A stretch of DNA of 64,000 bases from Xiphophorus maculatus (GCF_002775205.1 NC_036450.1:21726288-21790287), one strand, 5' to 3'. Numbered from the stretch's first letter, positions 1 to 12,094 are shown. Numbers and translations: made by a program. The notes: generated from the sequence alone by a model not told the origin.

Positions 1-15
1 AAGAAAGAGAATTAA

Positions 16-426
16 TCAGAGCGTGAGCCGTCACTCCCTCGAGTCGAGATCGAAAAAGCCATTTGTGACGACGACAGTGGAATGAAAACGAAGGAAAATC
101 AGTTAGCCGGCGAGAGGGCTTCTGAGGTTTCACCTGGGATCCCTCCAGGTTGTAAGTCTGTGCATTGTGACATAGAAGGAAGACGTCCTTTTCCAAATCC
201 CCAACGCTTCTGTACTTGTGGTTACGAACACGCTCCTGTGAAGCAGAGGGTGGAAAAAAAAGTTAATAACTTAGACATAATTTTATCCATTGTACAAGAG
301 AGAATTTCACGAGAAGCAATTTCGAGAGACGAAACCGGAAGTTTATACACTGCACTAAGAAACAAAACTTTCTTTCTTTGTCTGGCATTAAATCAGAGCA
401 AACTTTTCCTTCTTTCTCTCAGATGA
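16..426 (+). other. Unclassified open frame
   Basis: A plus-strand frame stays open for 136 codons in AT-rich DNA, from just after a stop at 13-15 to a stop at 424-426, with an ATG at 82. The predicted peptide has a short Cys-rich patch (RFCTCGYEH) and a charged C-terminal half. I do not recognise it. No convincing splice acceptor, donor or upstream promoter is visible. It could be a chance frame, a transposon fragment or the edge of an unseen exon. Confidence 0.18.
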
Positions 427-932
427 GATACCTAAAAATAATTTCTGCTTCCCAGACAACCAAAATAAAAATGCCAGTTTTTATTTTGTTACAATTTTCA
501 GCCAGCATTTCCACAAGGTCATCTGTTAAGAACGTCACCACCTCTAACAGTGCTTCAGTACAGATTTTGGTGGGAGACAGAGGGCCGAGTTTAATTGAAA
601 TGACTGAAATCAATCATTTTTAATTGGGTTACTATTTACTGAGATTTATTTCTGAACAAACTGAGCTCAGACACAAAACAGCAAATAAACTCTAGCATCA
701 GATTTTAAAACAGCAATAAAAACCTGGAGATTATTCTTCATAGCAATTTTGAATTTTATTTTTTTATCTATGCTTTAACCACCAAATCAAATATAATAAC
801 AGTCTTCTAATCTAATAATTTGACTGTATATAAACGTATGATTGCAAATGTAGCAAGAACACCAACAATACAGTATAATGCATACATTTTTAGTTATAGG
901 TTTGTGATTTCTCAGCATTTAGCATTGAAATG

Positions 933-958
933 AATGAAGGTTGTTAACAACCTTCATT
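933..958. repeat. 26-bp perfect palindrome
   Basis: Every base from 933 to 958 pairs with its partner around the centre gttaac at 943-948. It lies about 95 bp beyond the last recognisable smarca2-like exon. It could extrude as a cruciform or be the centre of a small fold-back element; no function is shown. Confidence 0.7.
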
Positions 959-1053
959 TCCAATCTGTTAATCCACATTTTCCATGCTATGTTAGCAGTC
1001 AAGATGACAATGAGATCTGTGTGTGGGTCCCGAGGGCGCTCTGCGACACGTAC

Positions 1054-4000
1054 TCTGATCCTCCTGAAATCCACAGGCTTTCGGATTAGCTCGTAATACT
1101 CCGGTACTTCTTTCTTAGAGGGAAGCTGCACAAAACCTTTACTGATCTGTCGTCCCAGCCTGCAAGAACAAGAGGAGGCTTCAGATAATCTCAATTGATC
1201 AAAAATAAATAAATAAATACTTCAATGGTGATACAGTACAGGGCTGACATTTCAAAGTCCTAGTGGAGTCTCACAATGACTGGTTACTCCTCACATCTAC
1301 AGATATAGACAAGAGAAATGAACAGTTTTCCAATTTTAAAGTCTATGTTTGTTTTTGTTTGAAAGGTTATAGAAAATTATTTGTAATAAACTACAAATAC
1401 AAAATTCCTTCCTATTCATAAAATGTTTAAATTGTTTACAAGTGAAAATCCAATTGAAATGTTTTCACATTGACAATGTGTTACTATTGCTATGATGTCA
1501 TCAGCTTTTTTATTTATTTTGTTCCCATTTTTTAATTAAAAAGTTAATTATGCGGTCGGTTTTACCATCACATTTCAATAATCCAACATGCTGAGGTGAG
1601 TTAAGCAGGGCGTCTGCATGTTTGACAGCTTAACCTTAAACTTAACCACAGCTTAACCACAGTGGCAAGCTAAAAAGTTAGTTGTTGTTTTTCACCATAG
1701 CCTCTTATGTGTTGGAAACAAATGATTCAGTGGAGAAGGCGAACTTCGTCCAGACAACTAAATTTCCACTTACCCGTGATGAACACAAAAAAGCTAGTGG
1801 TTAGCTAGCTTCAACCACAGCTAGCTAACCGTGGTTGAAGCTCAACCATCTCGAGTAACGGAACGCAGTGAATATGTCAAATGAGGGGGAAAAAACTACA
1901 TATGAGATTAAATAGCCCTGCCAAGTCAAAATTTAACACCTATGATGATTTAATTTAATTTTATTTCAAGACCAGTCAAGACCAACTGTGGAGATATCGC
2001 TAAACTTACAGCATACTGTCCAGTTTATTTGTTAACATGTTTGTTTTCCCTGTTTGCAAAACGCACCGATTTAAAATCCAAGCAATAACGTGATTTACCA
2101 ATTACGTGTTTCTGTTACCCCCTCCCACCTTCCACCCGCACGCGGCGCTCCAACACATGCGCAGTGGGTTTCTTTGAACGGCAGAAGAAGTTTGTCTAAT
2201 CGTCAGTAATAGCGTTGCACAGCATAAATCATAAGAAATCCGATGGCTGCAGCTAATTCAGCAGCGCTTCGCTTTCACAGACGGTGGGGACTAGATTTGA
2301 CTTGTTTCGTCACTTAGAAAAGAAGCTCAAAGAAAGGTAAGCTCCGTTAACGTGATGTTGGCAAAGCTAGCTGTACAGAGATGTTAGCAAAGCTAGCTGT
2401 ACAGAGATGTTAGCAAAGCTAGCTGTACAGAGATGTTAGCAAAGCTAGCTGTACAGAGATGTTAGCAAAGCTAGCTGTACAGAGACACATAAGCATTTAC
2501 GATGTAAAAAAAAATGTCACTCATTGCTGAATTGTTGTGCAGAGGTGTTAACTAACGTGTCGCATATGTGGGACAACATGGTGTCCTAAAGTCAGCAATA
2601 TAGTGACGAGACATTCACGAACGATCCGAGTCTCCTGAACGTCTCTTTACTAAGAAGAAAGGACTGGAGCCTCACTGAGAGCCGTTCTTTGCTCTTGTAA
2701 TGCTCAGCGTACACATACTATTGTTATTTTATTTATTTATATACATTAATATTTATTTAATTAGCAAATAAATAAAACACAAGAACGAAAGAGCACGCAG
2801 AGCATGCGCATTGCTCATTGATTGTTTTCGTTCAACGTGGCGCGCTTTCGTTCAAAATGGCTGCCTGGCTTCATGCAGTGGGAAAGAGGGTGAGAACAGT
2901 CCTGGTGAGCGCCTTGTGCTTGGTTACTTCTTGCTCTTTGGTCAGTGTTCATGGTTGCGCGTTGTTTACCGTCAGGGCGGGCATTGCCTCAATTGCTATG
3001 TTTAATGGTGCAGACAGTGGTGATTTCTGACATGAATGATATGGGCAAATGCTCAGGGCGTTATCTGTTTAGATTAGCAGAACAAAGAGTTTGTAGTTTA
3101 TTTATCTGCTTTTAATATTGGTTAAATTTATTTCAGCTCTAAATATTTAATATCTAGGTGTTTTTATGGGAATGTGAATCTTTCAGATCAATTTGATTAG
3201 CAATTTTGATCATATTTCACATTTTATTGTGTCATGTATTGCGGGGCGCTGGTCTTGACTTCCCTCGGTCTTGGTCTTGACTCGGTCTCGGACCCTAAAA
3301 GTCTTGGTCTTGATTTGGTCTCGATACACTTTGGTTTTGGTCTTGTCTTGTTAGGTGGTCTTGATTACAACACTGATCAGCGAACATCGCAAGTTAGACT
3401 GTTCCTGATTAACTTTCTGTCAACATCCTTGCAAAGCTGATATGAACCTGAGCAGTTTTTCTCCCGAGAGATGCAGGTGAACCCAACTTGAACTAGAAGC
3501 ACAGGCAGAATAACTATGAAAAATAAGACAATAAGGTAAGGCAAGGTATCTTACTTCACCTTAATTCTCATCATACCTTCATCATTAGCTAAACTGAAGG
3601 TACGTCCTGAAGTGTATTAGATATCTGTTGTGACTCTGTCAAAGGTCTGACTAGAGGGCACTTCAGTCACTCACAGCATGCCTCTAAAGAAGCACAGGAG
3701 CTTTCCCGTTTAGAGAAGTGGAATATTCTGTAATGACTTTGATAGATCAATCTTTGTTTGTTATATCACACACAAAAAAGATGTGCATTTAAAAAAAAAA
3801 AAAAAAAAAACTCCTCAGATAACTGCAGCTTGTGGAGCATAAAAAGGCAAAATCAAACAATTCGAGGACATTCCCACGGAGTCTTCGCTTCAGGCCTTTT
3901 GACAAAGCTTTAAAAAAAAAACCATCACTGAATGTTATTCTTAACTCGTCCCCTATTTTGGAACAACATTTTCTCACTTTAAAAGCTGAGTGTCTGCACT

Positions 4001-4353
4001 GGCACTCAGTACTCTCTGTCAGCGTAACTTCAAACTATCTAGGCAAAGAACTGGAGGGTTTGTGAATGCTTGTTGCGTTGAAGTAGCAATATTGGAACAC
4101 CGGTCCACAAGCGATAGACTGACCCGTCCTTGTAGTTGATGACCATATCCACCAGAGTGTTCAGAGTCTTGGTGAGCTCGGGTGGATTCGGAGGCAGCTT
4201 CTCAGCCGGTGGGCGTCCTCGCTTCCTTTTGACCTTTTCGCCCGTTTCTTGGCCCGCGTGCAGCTCTTTCTCTCCATGGTGATCACCTTTACGCTTCTTC
4301 AGGCCGATGTCCTCTTCCATGTCCTGCAGGGAGCTGTTCTTTTCTGCCTCAGG
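1054..4353 (-). CDS. smarca2: SMARCA2/BRM-like C-terminal fragment (AT-hook linker and half bromodomain)
   Basis: Two minus-strand exons match the C-terminal part of the BRM/BRG1 ATPases of the SWI/SNF chromatin remodeller. Exon 4353-4124 (230 nt, enters in phase 0, leaves in phase 2, donor gtcagt) encodes the acidic-basic linker (LKKRKG), the AT-hook core [12 protein letters not shown] and the pre-bromodomain helix ending VINYKDG. Exon 1159-1054 (106 nt, acceptor tgcag, donor gtacgt) continues in frame with [26 protein letters not shown] and RRIR, the first half of the bromodomain. The second half, with the acetyl-lysine-binding Asn (HNAQTFN region in SMARCA2), is not found in 1-1053 and may lie outside the window. 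No ATPase/helicase exon is found in the 8.5 kb up to kank1. The protein is clearly diverged from the usually near-invariant SMARCA2. It is either a truncated duplicate or a short-isoform-like gene; a break in the assembly is the other option. Confidence 0.72.
1799..1842. repeat. Two overlapping, mutually exclusive inverted repeats
   Basis: The 11-mer at 1799-1809 (ggttagctagc) is the exact reverse complement of 1820-1830. The 12-mer at 1807-1818 (agcttcaaccac) is the exact reverse complement of 1831-1842. The two stems share bases, so only one hairpin can form at a time. This is probably a worn fold-back transposon end. Confidence 0.6.
2100..2345 (+). promoter_or_regulatory. Possible promoter with a splice-donor-like end
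   Basis: A locally GC-rich patch contains acatgcgcag (an NRF1-like half) near 2155 and ends with a good 5' splice-site match (aaaggtaagc) near 2335. This would fit a non-coding first exon on the plus strand. No downstream coding exon was recognised, so the call is weak. Confidence 0.22.
2354..2483 (+). repeat. 26-bp tandem repeat, five copies
   Basis: Five consecutive 26-bp units begin at 2354, 2380, 2406, 2432 and 2458. Each contains agctagct, itself palindromic. The first differs from the others by one base (ggc for agc); the rest look identical, which implies recent expansion or gene-conversion homogenisation. Confidence 0.9.
2800..3030 (+). promoter_or_regulatory. Possible promoter and first exon
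   Basis: The run gcatgcgcat (NRF1-like) at about 2802 is followed by an ATG at 2857 in the context aaaatggctgcc, which resembles a YY1 site over a start codon. The frame starts [11 protein letters not shown] and meets a gtgaga donor-like site at 2890. Read through, it stays open to 3030 with a hydrophobic stretch. No second exon is recognised. It could be an orphan promoter or part of a repeat. Confidence 0.2.
3225..3385 (+). repeat. Dispersed CT-rich fish repeat (ggtcttgact type)
   Basis: The segment is built from degenerate copies of ggtcttg and ctcggtc and ends in a tacaacactg motif. I know this pattern as a dispersed element end common in fish genomes. No open frame or target duplication is visible. 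Confidence 0.5.
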
Positions 4354-5316
4354 CTGGAGGAAGAGGAAGCAGTGGGTGGGATGGGACGGGGGGAACCTAG
4401 TAAACTCAGACAGACGCACAGGGATCAGGTGAGGTTGAAGGTTTTGCACGGTTTGTTCTTTTATTACAAACCGTGTGGTCTTCTTAAGGTAGACGCCTCG
4501 AGTCTCGAAAGTGCTGTAATGCTGATACCTACAGCACTTCACAGTTTGAAGTCTGAAAATCTCAAAAAGTATACATTTTATTTGCTAACTGGAGTTTTTT
4601 TCTTTTCTTGACAAAAATTTAGAGAAGCGCTGACAAATGGTAACTGGATTTGACAGATTTTATGCCGATCAGCCAACCTGGGACTTGGAAGTCAGAAACT
4701 ACAAATCGGATCTGTAGTATACTGAGTTAGTTACTCAGTTGAGTTTAGTTGTATTACCCCAGTACACTAGAGGGAGTAGTGGAATAGCCTAGAGGTTAGT
4801 TCTAGAGAAGAAGACTAGGCTGAGAAGACGTTGATGCCTGTAGTGTTAAGTTGTGTTCAAGAGAGAATAAACCTATAAAAGACAACTGCTAAGAGTGACT
4901 CTACTTCTTAAGTGTGAAGATATCACAGGATCTTTTTCTGATTAGTGATCACACCACACCGCATTTGTCCATCCGCATTAACAGATGGACAACCACACCT
5001 TTCAGTGCGGATGTCGTTACCGAGGTGAGAAAAGTCAGTTGCTTATTTTTAACATCAGGAAGCTCTTTTGAAGTGAAGTCAGAGGAAGCAAAAAAACCCA
5101 AAAAACAAAAGCTGTTAGAAACTTTAAGAAAGGAAGTTGCACTGAAATCTCCAGAGGGAACACGCACGCAGACAGCTGATAGCTAGTAATGCTAGTCAAG
5201 CTAATTATGCTAACTGCAAGCAAAAGATGCTGAAACTTGATTAAAATACAGACTAAACCAATAATGTTCACCTTGTTTTGACTGCAGAGCTGTGTAAGAA
5301 CAACAACTCTCTCTCT

Positions 5317-5396
5317 CACACACACACACACACACCCACACACACACACACACACCCACACACACACACACACACGCACACACACACACACAGTGT
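5317..5396 (+). repeat. (CA)n microsatellite
   Basis: About 80 bp of CA dinucleotide, interrupted by cccac twice and cgc once, preceded by a short CT run. Confidence 0.95.
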
Positions 5397-5768
5397 GACA
5401 GCACCCCTGTCTTTGTTATAAATAATTGGTCGTAGAAAGGCTTCTTAGAGCTACTGGATAGTTACAATGAATGAATAAATGATTTAACAATTGAACATAT
5501 TATCAGACAATTAAGTCATATATTTTTCCCTCTCAGATATGAACTTTGACAAAAAATGTAGAGCCTTAATCTATTTCATCAATGTTTCAGGGACAAAAGT
5601 AATAACTATTTTTTATATTAGCTTAATTGCATACATCTGTCCATTAGTAACCTGGAGCATTTTACTAAAACAGCTGTTGAAACCATAGGCTATTTTAGAG
5701 AAGATTGTCTATTTTAACGCTAGACACATTAGAAATATTGCCAGATTATCCACAAAGTAAAATAAGTG

Positions 5769-5840
5769 TGCGTGTGGGGGTGTGTGTGCGTGTGTGTGTA
5801 TGTATGTATGTAGGTATGCAGGTATGCATGTACTACATAC
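5769..5840 (+). repeat. GT/GTAT compound microsatellite
   Basis: A GT run grades into gtat, ggtatgca and acatac/acgtac motifs. It is low-complexity DNA with no coding value. Confidence 0.85.
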
Positions 5841-6479
5841 ATACGTACGTAAATTTTTTTAAAGAGAAATTGAATTTGATTCAACTTGTCTGCAGGCACA
5901 AGCTTTAACACACACAAAAAAAATCAAGGATGGGAAATTGCTCACGAAATCTCTGACCTAGTAATACTGCTAGATATTAAAAACTAAACATATTATTTAT
6001 TCATCCATTTCTGAATTTGCAGGAAGCGCGTATAGTGACCCGAAATGCTATGCGGCGCCTTTGCAGATTTAGAACACGTTATTTGCTCCAGAGTGTATTG
6101 ATGTCAAATTGTTAATATTCAACATGCGACGTGAGTGAATGCCGAACAGCTCAGCCACACTACATTCTAGCAAGCCACAACGCAAATAAAGAATAATATC
6201 AGTCACTCTGCTGGCTTGCTCTTCAGAATGGCACCAAAAAAAAAAAGGAACAAAAGTGAATTACAGCGTGTTTCTGCATCCTTCTTCATAAATATCTGCC
6301 GCAGCCTCTGTTTCTCCAACAAAGGCAAACTGGATGCCAGAAAACACGAGGATCCGTGCAGCAGCAGCAGCAGCAGCAGTGAAGGCACGCAGACCCAGAC
6401 TATAATCCAACCAGAATACTGATGCATCAAACAGGATCACACATCTGCTTTCAAATAAAGAGCAAGCAGCACACATGTG

Positions 6480-7430
6480 ACGATGTGTTTTCTCAAGGAC
6501 AGAGACTTTAATCGAGCTGGGACGCGGGGAGGTTTATTTGCGCACATGTTAGTCAGAGAGGAGGAGGAGACGCGTCCAGAAAACAGAAGAGAGAGAGAGA
6601 AAAGGAAAATCAACAATCGCTGAGACAGTAAAGCGCGGCGGCATGGCAGAGAGGAGAAGTGAGTTAGAGGAGACAACAACAATGACGACGAGAGCTGCGC
6701 CAATCTCGAATCCCGCTCATCGTCATCATCATCGCTCGGTTGAGACGCCTACAAGCGGTTGCTCCAGCAGCATACTGGAGGGGATACAGAGAGGGGTAGC
6801 GGGGGAGGGGGAGGGAAAAGAGGGTGCAGGACCGAGGGGAAGGGGGGGCAAAGGGGTAATCCTGAAAGATGCACATCCCAGCTGAGAGCCGCCTGCATGC
6901 GTGTGCCTTCTCCTGACCAGCCTGCCTCCTCCCTGACTAATCTGGCAAAGATTCCCCTCTCATCTGTTACACACACCTACACTCTCCCTCTCTTCTCCCT
7001 GACACACACACACACATATGCGCGCGCGCACACAGGCACAGGCAGGAATATAAACTCAGACGCCCGCTCTCTCTCTCTCTAACGCTCTCTCTCTCTCTCT
7101 CTCAAATACACACACACACACACTTTTTTTCTTTTCTTTTTTTTTCATATCCATCTCTTCCTCCCTTCCCCATGCGATGTAGCCTGGCTGAATCCGGAGC
7201 CCGAGGAGACAGAAAGACATGGAGGAGGATATTTACCTGAGTGCAGTCTGCAAAGCTGGCTATCGGGATCGGCTGCAGCTGTGGGGGGAAGAGAATTAGC
7301 AAAGCAGCATAGCGGCGTGCTGCTAGTCTCTTCATCAGCTGATCACTCAGAAAGCGGAGCCCAGAAGGGGGGAGAATAAAAGCGCTATGTTTTTCATACA
7401 CAAATCAATGAGGCTGGGTATTTAAAAAAA
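6480..7430. promoter_or_regulatory. Promoter-like GC- and CT-rich block
   Basis: Against AT-rich surroundings this block has CpGs, a cagcag run just before it (about 6358), purine/pyrimidine tracts, CT and CA microsatellites (6985-7125) and two short plus-strand frames with genuine ATGs. These start at 6643 (ggcggcatggcaga context, with a gtgagt donor-like site 16 bp on) and at 7218 (a 26-aa frame). This resembles a vertebrate promoter or 5' UTR. It could serve an unseen plus-strand gene or the minus-strand smarca2-like fragment. No linked coding exon was identified. Confidence 0.3.
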
Positions 7431-8261
7431 AAAGGAAAAAAAAGAGAAAAGATATTAATGCCATACCCATCTCTTCTCCTTTCCTTTCTCCAGCTTTCGG
7501 GAGTATTTTCCTTTCTTGATTGTGACAGGCCCCGTGAAGCTTGTCTCTTTCATTTTTTTTTTACCCAGATGGGTTTTTTCATTCTTGTCTTCCCACCCCT
7601 GGTGTTAAAAGTTCTCGCACCCCTTTTTTTTCTTTTTTCTTTAAATGTTGCGCCCTTCCAGAGATGTTAAAGGCGCAGCAGCCACAACAACCTGCAGCTC
7701 GTACATTTATATAGGCAGCCTGGAAATTATTCCAATTATTGCACGAGTGTTATTGACTCAAATTACACTTCACTCCCCTCTACGGCAGCTGAAAGCAAAA
7801 AGAGAGAGAGATGGTGGAGGGGTAGAGTGGGTGTTGGCGAATGACTGAATATCTGCAGCACTGATCGCTGCTGGAGCTGAAACAATAGCAGGAAAGCAGC
7901 CCAGTTTGGGCTAAAATTCAAGCACATCTGGTTTCTGTGAAACGATTTGATTGGGTTTTTTTTTTCTTCTTTTTTTCGTCTTCCAACATGTTGTGCAAAA
8001 CGTTCCGGCTCACACGACAGGAAAGAGGGGGAAAAGTTGATTTCCACAGTGACTTTAACTCCTGTTATTGACATAAACGTATTTCAAATCAGACAGATAA
8101 GACTATTTATAGTCATCTGGCATGTAGATTCTCTTTTGTGAGTTTCTATTGTTTGATCAAAGTGTTTTAGTGGAAAACATCTTATGTTGTGGAAGAACAA
8201 CGATAGCAACAACAAAAAGGCATTTTAAAGCTTGTAGAAGCTGCCAAAAAGCAATCGCCAT

Positions 8262-8445
8262 AAATAGTTTTGCGCCTTTGCGTCACTGCCGTGGAATGTT
8301 GACCCACTCTTCTTTGCAGAATTGTTTTCATTTGGCGACACTGAAGGGTTTTCAAGCACAAGCATGATCCCGTTTAAGGCCCTGCACCCAGTATCTTAAC
8401 CTAGATTAACACTTGGACATTGACTAGACCCCTGCAAAATCTTTC
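8262..8445 (+). mobile_element. DNA-transposon relic, same family as 52.3 kb
   Basis: The segment contains cttctttgcagaattg and gaagggttttcaagcac, which align with cccttgcagaactgtt and ggagggttttttgagca at about 52.4 kb. This is a non-coding piece of a dispersed fish DNA transposon. No ends or target duplication are preserved here. Confidence 0.55.
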
Positions 8446-8974
8446 CTAATTCTTTTTTTTTTTTTTTTTTTTTTAAAGATATTTAGAGGCAGACATGTTG
8501 CAGAGTTTTGTGAACTCGGAACAACTTTAGACTTTGATTCCTAAACCTACTAAAGACTAAATCGATATACTTAATACACACATTATCTTCTACTGCAACA
8601 AAATAAATTATGCTTAACCCTGTTTTAATTCTTATCTTGCTTCTACTACTACTGATTCACTGAAGTTAACATTTCACCAAGAAATTACATCCTTTTATTT
8701 TTAGCAGGATTCTGTAAAATCTTATTGCCCAGTGAAGAAGAAATCCAGCCATTAGATATGGGGGGACTGAACTGAAGTTGCAGGACTCGAGTTTGAGACT
8801 CCTTCTTGTACCGCTGAAGTTATCTTATTAATGATTGGCAAGTGAAAGCAGCCTTATTGATCTGATCTGCTTCTATTTTTTAAGGCAGCAGGTCAAGCTG
8901 TTTACACAAAACTACCCAGTTAAGGTCTATTTAAGTTAAAGACATCTGCACGTTGCGACCAAAACAACAAAACC

Positions 8975-9019
8975 AGTAGAGCAAGGTGTAGTCAACTGAA
9001 GACTACACCTTGCTCTACT
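8975..9019. repeat. Perfect 19-bp stem hairpin
   Basis: Bases 8975-8993 are the exact reverse complement of 9001-9019, with a 7-nt loop. The length and perfection exceed chance expectation for this region. It may be a fold-back created by replication template switching or the remnant of a small inverted-repeat element. Confidence 0.85.
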
Positions 9020-9605
9020 TGGGCCTGTTTTGATTTTGTTAGGTCTGTACTTTCCGTGGATTCCTGTGTTGTGCCGAGTTTACTTATTCACTCTGTGTTC
9101 GATTCCAATTGGATATTTTTTTCTTCTTCTCTCATTTCCAGCCTGGTTCCCGTCAGTAGCTCCATTTTATGTTCTCTCCCCGCGGCTGAACATCACTTAA
9201 TAAATCACCTGCTCCTTGTTCCAGCACTCTCCTTCTCCGGTTCTTACACACCTCAGATCTCTTCCGTCAAAGTCAGATTCTGCTGCTGTCTGCCTGCCGC
9301 TTGGCCCGTCGCGCTCTGTGGAAAACCTCTCTCGGTGCTCCTCGTTGTTTCCAGTTTTGCAAAACTCTGTTTGGTCCCTTGTTGAGCTCCCTTCTTACCA
9401 TGACTCTGCCAGCCTCATGCCTGTATTTGAGTTCCCAACCACCTCGGTGCTTTGCAAGCTTTTGTTGCATCTCTTTGTTATTGTTATAGTTACAAGAGCA
9501 ATGATTTTTTATTTATTTAATGTTTTGTAAGTAATCGATGATCAAATGCTGAAAAAGATTCCTTTATACATACAGCAAATATTGCTTTTGACTTGTAGAA
9601 ATATA

Positions 9606-9743
9606 TTTTGTAGGAGATCAGTCAGAACCCCGACTCTGTGATCGAGAATCTGTGGAAGAGTCTCAGGATCAGGGTGACGATAAGGAGGACTTTCAACCTC
9701 AGAGACTTGGAGCTGTAAAAGTAAATTTTACTTTTACAGCTCC
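9606..9743 (+). mobile_element. Tc1-like transposase relic ending in a hairpin
   Basis: The plus strand from about 9637 reads VIENLWKSLR, then IRRTFNLRDLEL. This matches the C-terminal NPIENLW region (third acidic residue of the DDE catalytic triad) and following helices of Tc1/mariner transposases. Immediately after, 9709-9725 is the exact reverse complement of 9727-9743. No intact frame or terminal repeats remain. Confidence 0.6.
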
Positions 9744-9925
9744 AGTGGAAACATGCAAAACGCTCTCAACAGTTATGAAAAGATGAATAGAAAAAAGGGC
9801 TTAGAATCCTTAGGACATACTATTTGCTAATCGTAATATGCATGACGTTAGGAGAGTTTTAAAAAAAAACAACAAATAATGCTTGAAGATTAAGTCTATA
9901 CATCCGTCAGCCTAATTTGCTTTAT

Positions 9926-10136
9926 ATAAACCTTTTCTTTTTTTTTGTGGGCTCTAGTGTCCCCTATATGAAAGCAGGCCGGCAGGAAAAGGGGAGAAAA
10001 AGGGGGGAAGACATGCGGCAAACATCGCCGGGTCCGGGAATCTAACCCTCGACGGCCGCGTCGAGGATCCAAGGCCTCCAAGCGTGGGTTGCGCTATCCC
10101 CTACGCCACCACGTCACGCCCCCAAATAAACCTTTT
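9926..10136 (-). mobile_element. tRNA-derived SINE, copy 1
   Basis: The reverse strand carries a tRNA-like head with A-box-like (ggcgtaggggat) and B-box-like promoter parts, then a tRNA-unrelated body that includes the sequence acactagagcccaca and a poly(A)-like tail. An 11-bp direct repeat (ataaacctttt, at 9926-9936 and 10126-10136) flanks it as target-site duplication. Its B-box differs slightly from the other copies (gggttagattcc), which suggests an older insertion. Confidence 0.85.
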
Positions 10137-12094
10137 GATATGTTTTGTGGATTTCCTGTTGCTAGAAAGTTTAATTTAAATTCATAATGTAGGAAACTTA
10201 AAAACCAGAATCAGCATAAACATGACATGCAGACAGAACCGAGCTAAACGTAAGAACTTTTCTAGCAAAAGTTGAAATGGACTTTTTGCTAGGGAAGCGT
10301 ACTTACACTACTAAGGTATGTAGTGTTTACTCTTATTTACCCTGGTAACAGCTCCTCCAAATCTAAGCATGTTGCCCAAATCAAATGATTTAAAAACCTT
10401 TTAGCTGATTTCTCTAATCAATTATTTAATGACCACCAAAGTCTAGCAAATTCTGACTCATTCAAAACAAGATTTTATTATTTTTTTTTTACCACTGAAA
10501 CACTTTTGACCTTCAGTTTTATAACAGGATAACCACACTAGATAGTTCATTTGTTACATTTTCTTAATATCTCTGTCCTGTACAGTATGCGGTGTGTTTT
10601 CAAACAGACCGACATGAGACAGAGAAACGCTTTACAAAAGATGATAAACTGGTGAACTGTGAGTGTAAAGACGGACTGCATGGCTCCCAGGCCTGAAATA
10701 TAAGATAAAACGAATCAGACTTCATGTCATAATCGTGCAGCACATCTCTGAATGTAGTCCATATTCAGATGCTGCGTTTTCTCCCCGCCGCCCGTCAAGA
10801 GCATAAAGGGATTCATTTGCGTTACTGGCATGAAATTAGAATTTTTGTTGTTGTTGTTTTTATTCCTGGCATGTTAGCTTAACATGACTTGCATTATTTA
10901 TTAAAATAGTGAGAGCAGTTTTTAATTTTTAAAATTATCTTTAATTAATACATATCAGATACGCTTTCAACTTTAGACGAAAAGTCACATGAGCGGATGG
11001 GCTGACCTCAGCCAACGAGAGGTATTCGTCTCAGATTGACGCTCGAGACCCACTTGCTCAAAACGGCCGTTGCCATGGCAACTGCAGTTTTTTGTTATTG
11101 GACCTTGTATATCATTGTGTTTTACTGCTGTTGCTGGGAAATGAGTCGGGCGGCTTGCTCTCAGTCGGAGACGTCTCTCAGCAATGGGGAAGAGGAGGAG
11201 GAGGGGGAGACACCGGCATGCTGGCAGGATTTCACACTTTTTATTGATATTTTTCTTTGTTTTTAATATTTTTAATTTTTAAATTTTTTTTTAGACCTTA
11301 AAGCGTCCGGACAGAAGCTCAGTGCGTTGATGAAGAAAGACGCCGTTTAGCGCAAGGACGCAAGTCCTTCCATGATTATTCTGACTCATATTTATTCACC
11401 AATAGTCACACGTATAAATACTGCATCTAATGTGGGACACTCATTAAAATACAAAGAACTCTAGGGTACAGCTTGTGCTCCCCCCTAAAAAAACAATCAT
11501 GAATGATGCAGAAGTTACTGAAATGTAAAATTCAGTTTTAACAAGGTGTCACACAAGCATTGATGGTGACTGGAGTATTTTGATCAGCTCTCTGCGCTGG
11601 GATTCGCAGTGTCAGGTCTCAAACCCAGTCAGGCAGAGCTGTTCTCCGAGGAGGTTGGAAAAATGAAAACGCCCCGTTGCATCAACCATATGAAATTGTC
11701 TGTAAAAGCTCTCAAGGAGACTAAAAAAGACCGAGGCGTGAATAAGTCCAAAAGGACAATTCCCGCTATCTGTGGGCGGGATTGTGGGAACGGAGAGATT
11801 AGGTGGTGAGAAGTGTGTGAACATGGCGTCTGGGACGATAACTGTTGAGAGTCGTGGGATCGCCTGCTGAAGGTCTCACACCGTCTGTGTTTAAAATGGC
11901 CTGGCAGAATTTACAGTGCAGTTCCCAAAAGTGTTCATAACCTGACCGCCCTGAAAACACCGTCCCTCCTGGCAAAAAAAAACAAAAAAACGGGATAGTA
12001 ACATCAAGCTGTTGGGATAATTTCATTCAGAAGAGATAAGGAAGTTTGTCAAAGTCAACACACACAAAAAAAGCTACAAAGTGGTGGAATACTC

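Larger units (their letters stand above)
1160..4123 (-). other. Intron of the smarca2-like gene
   Basis: This 2964-bp intron is bounded by gtcagt and tgcag on the minus strand. It holds overlapping inverted repeats near 1.8 kb, a 26-bp tandem repeat at 2354-2483, two promoter-like plus-strand spots near 2.15 and 2.8 kb, and a CT-rich dispersed repeat at about 3225-3385. No further smarca2 exon was recognised in it. Confidence 0.5.

Noticed and set aside
5035-5404. Cys/Val-rich minus-strand frames over 5.2-5.4 kb
   Set aside because: They are translations of the (CA)n microsatellite.
6643-6885. 81-codon plus-strand frame as a protein-coding gene
   Set aside because: It has low complexity (His and Gly/Glu runs) and no homology I can recognise. 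It is kept only as part of the promoter-like block.
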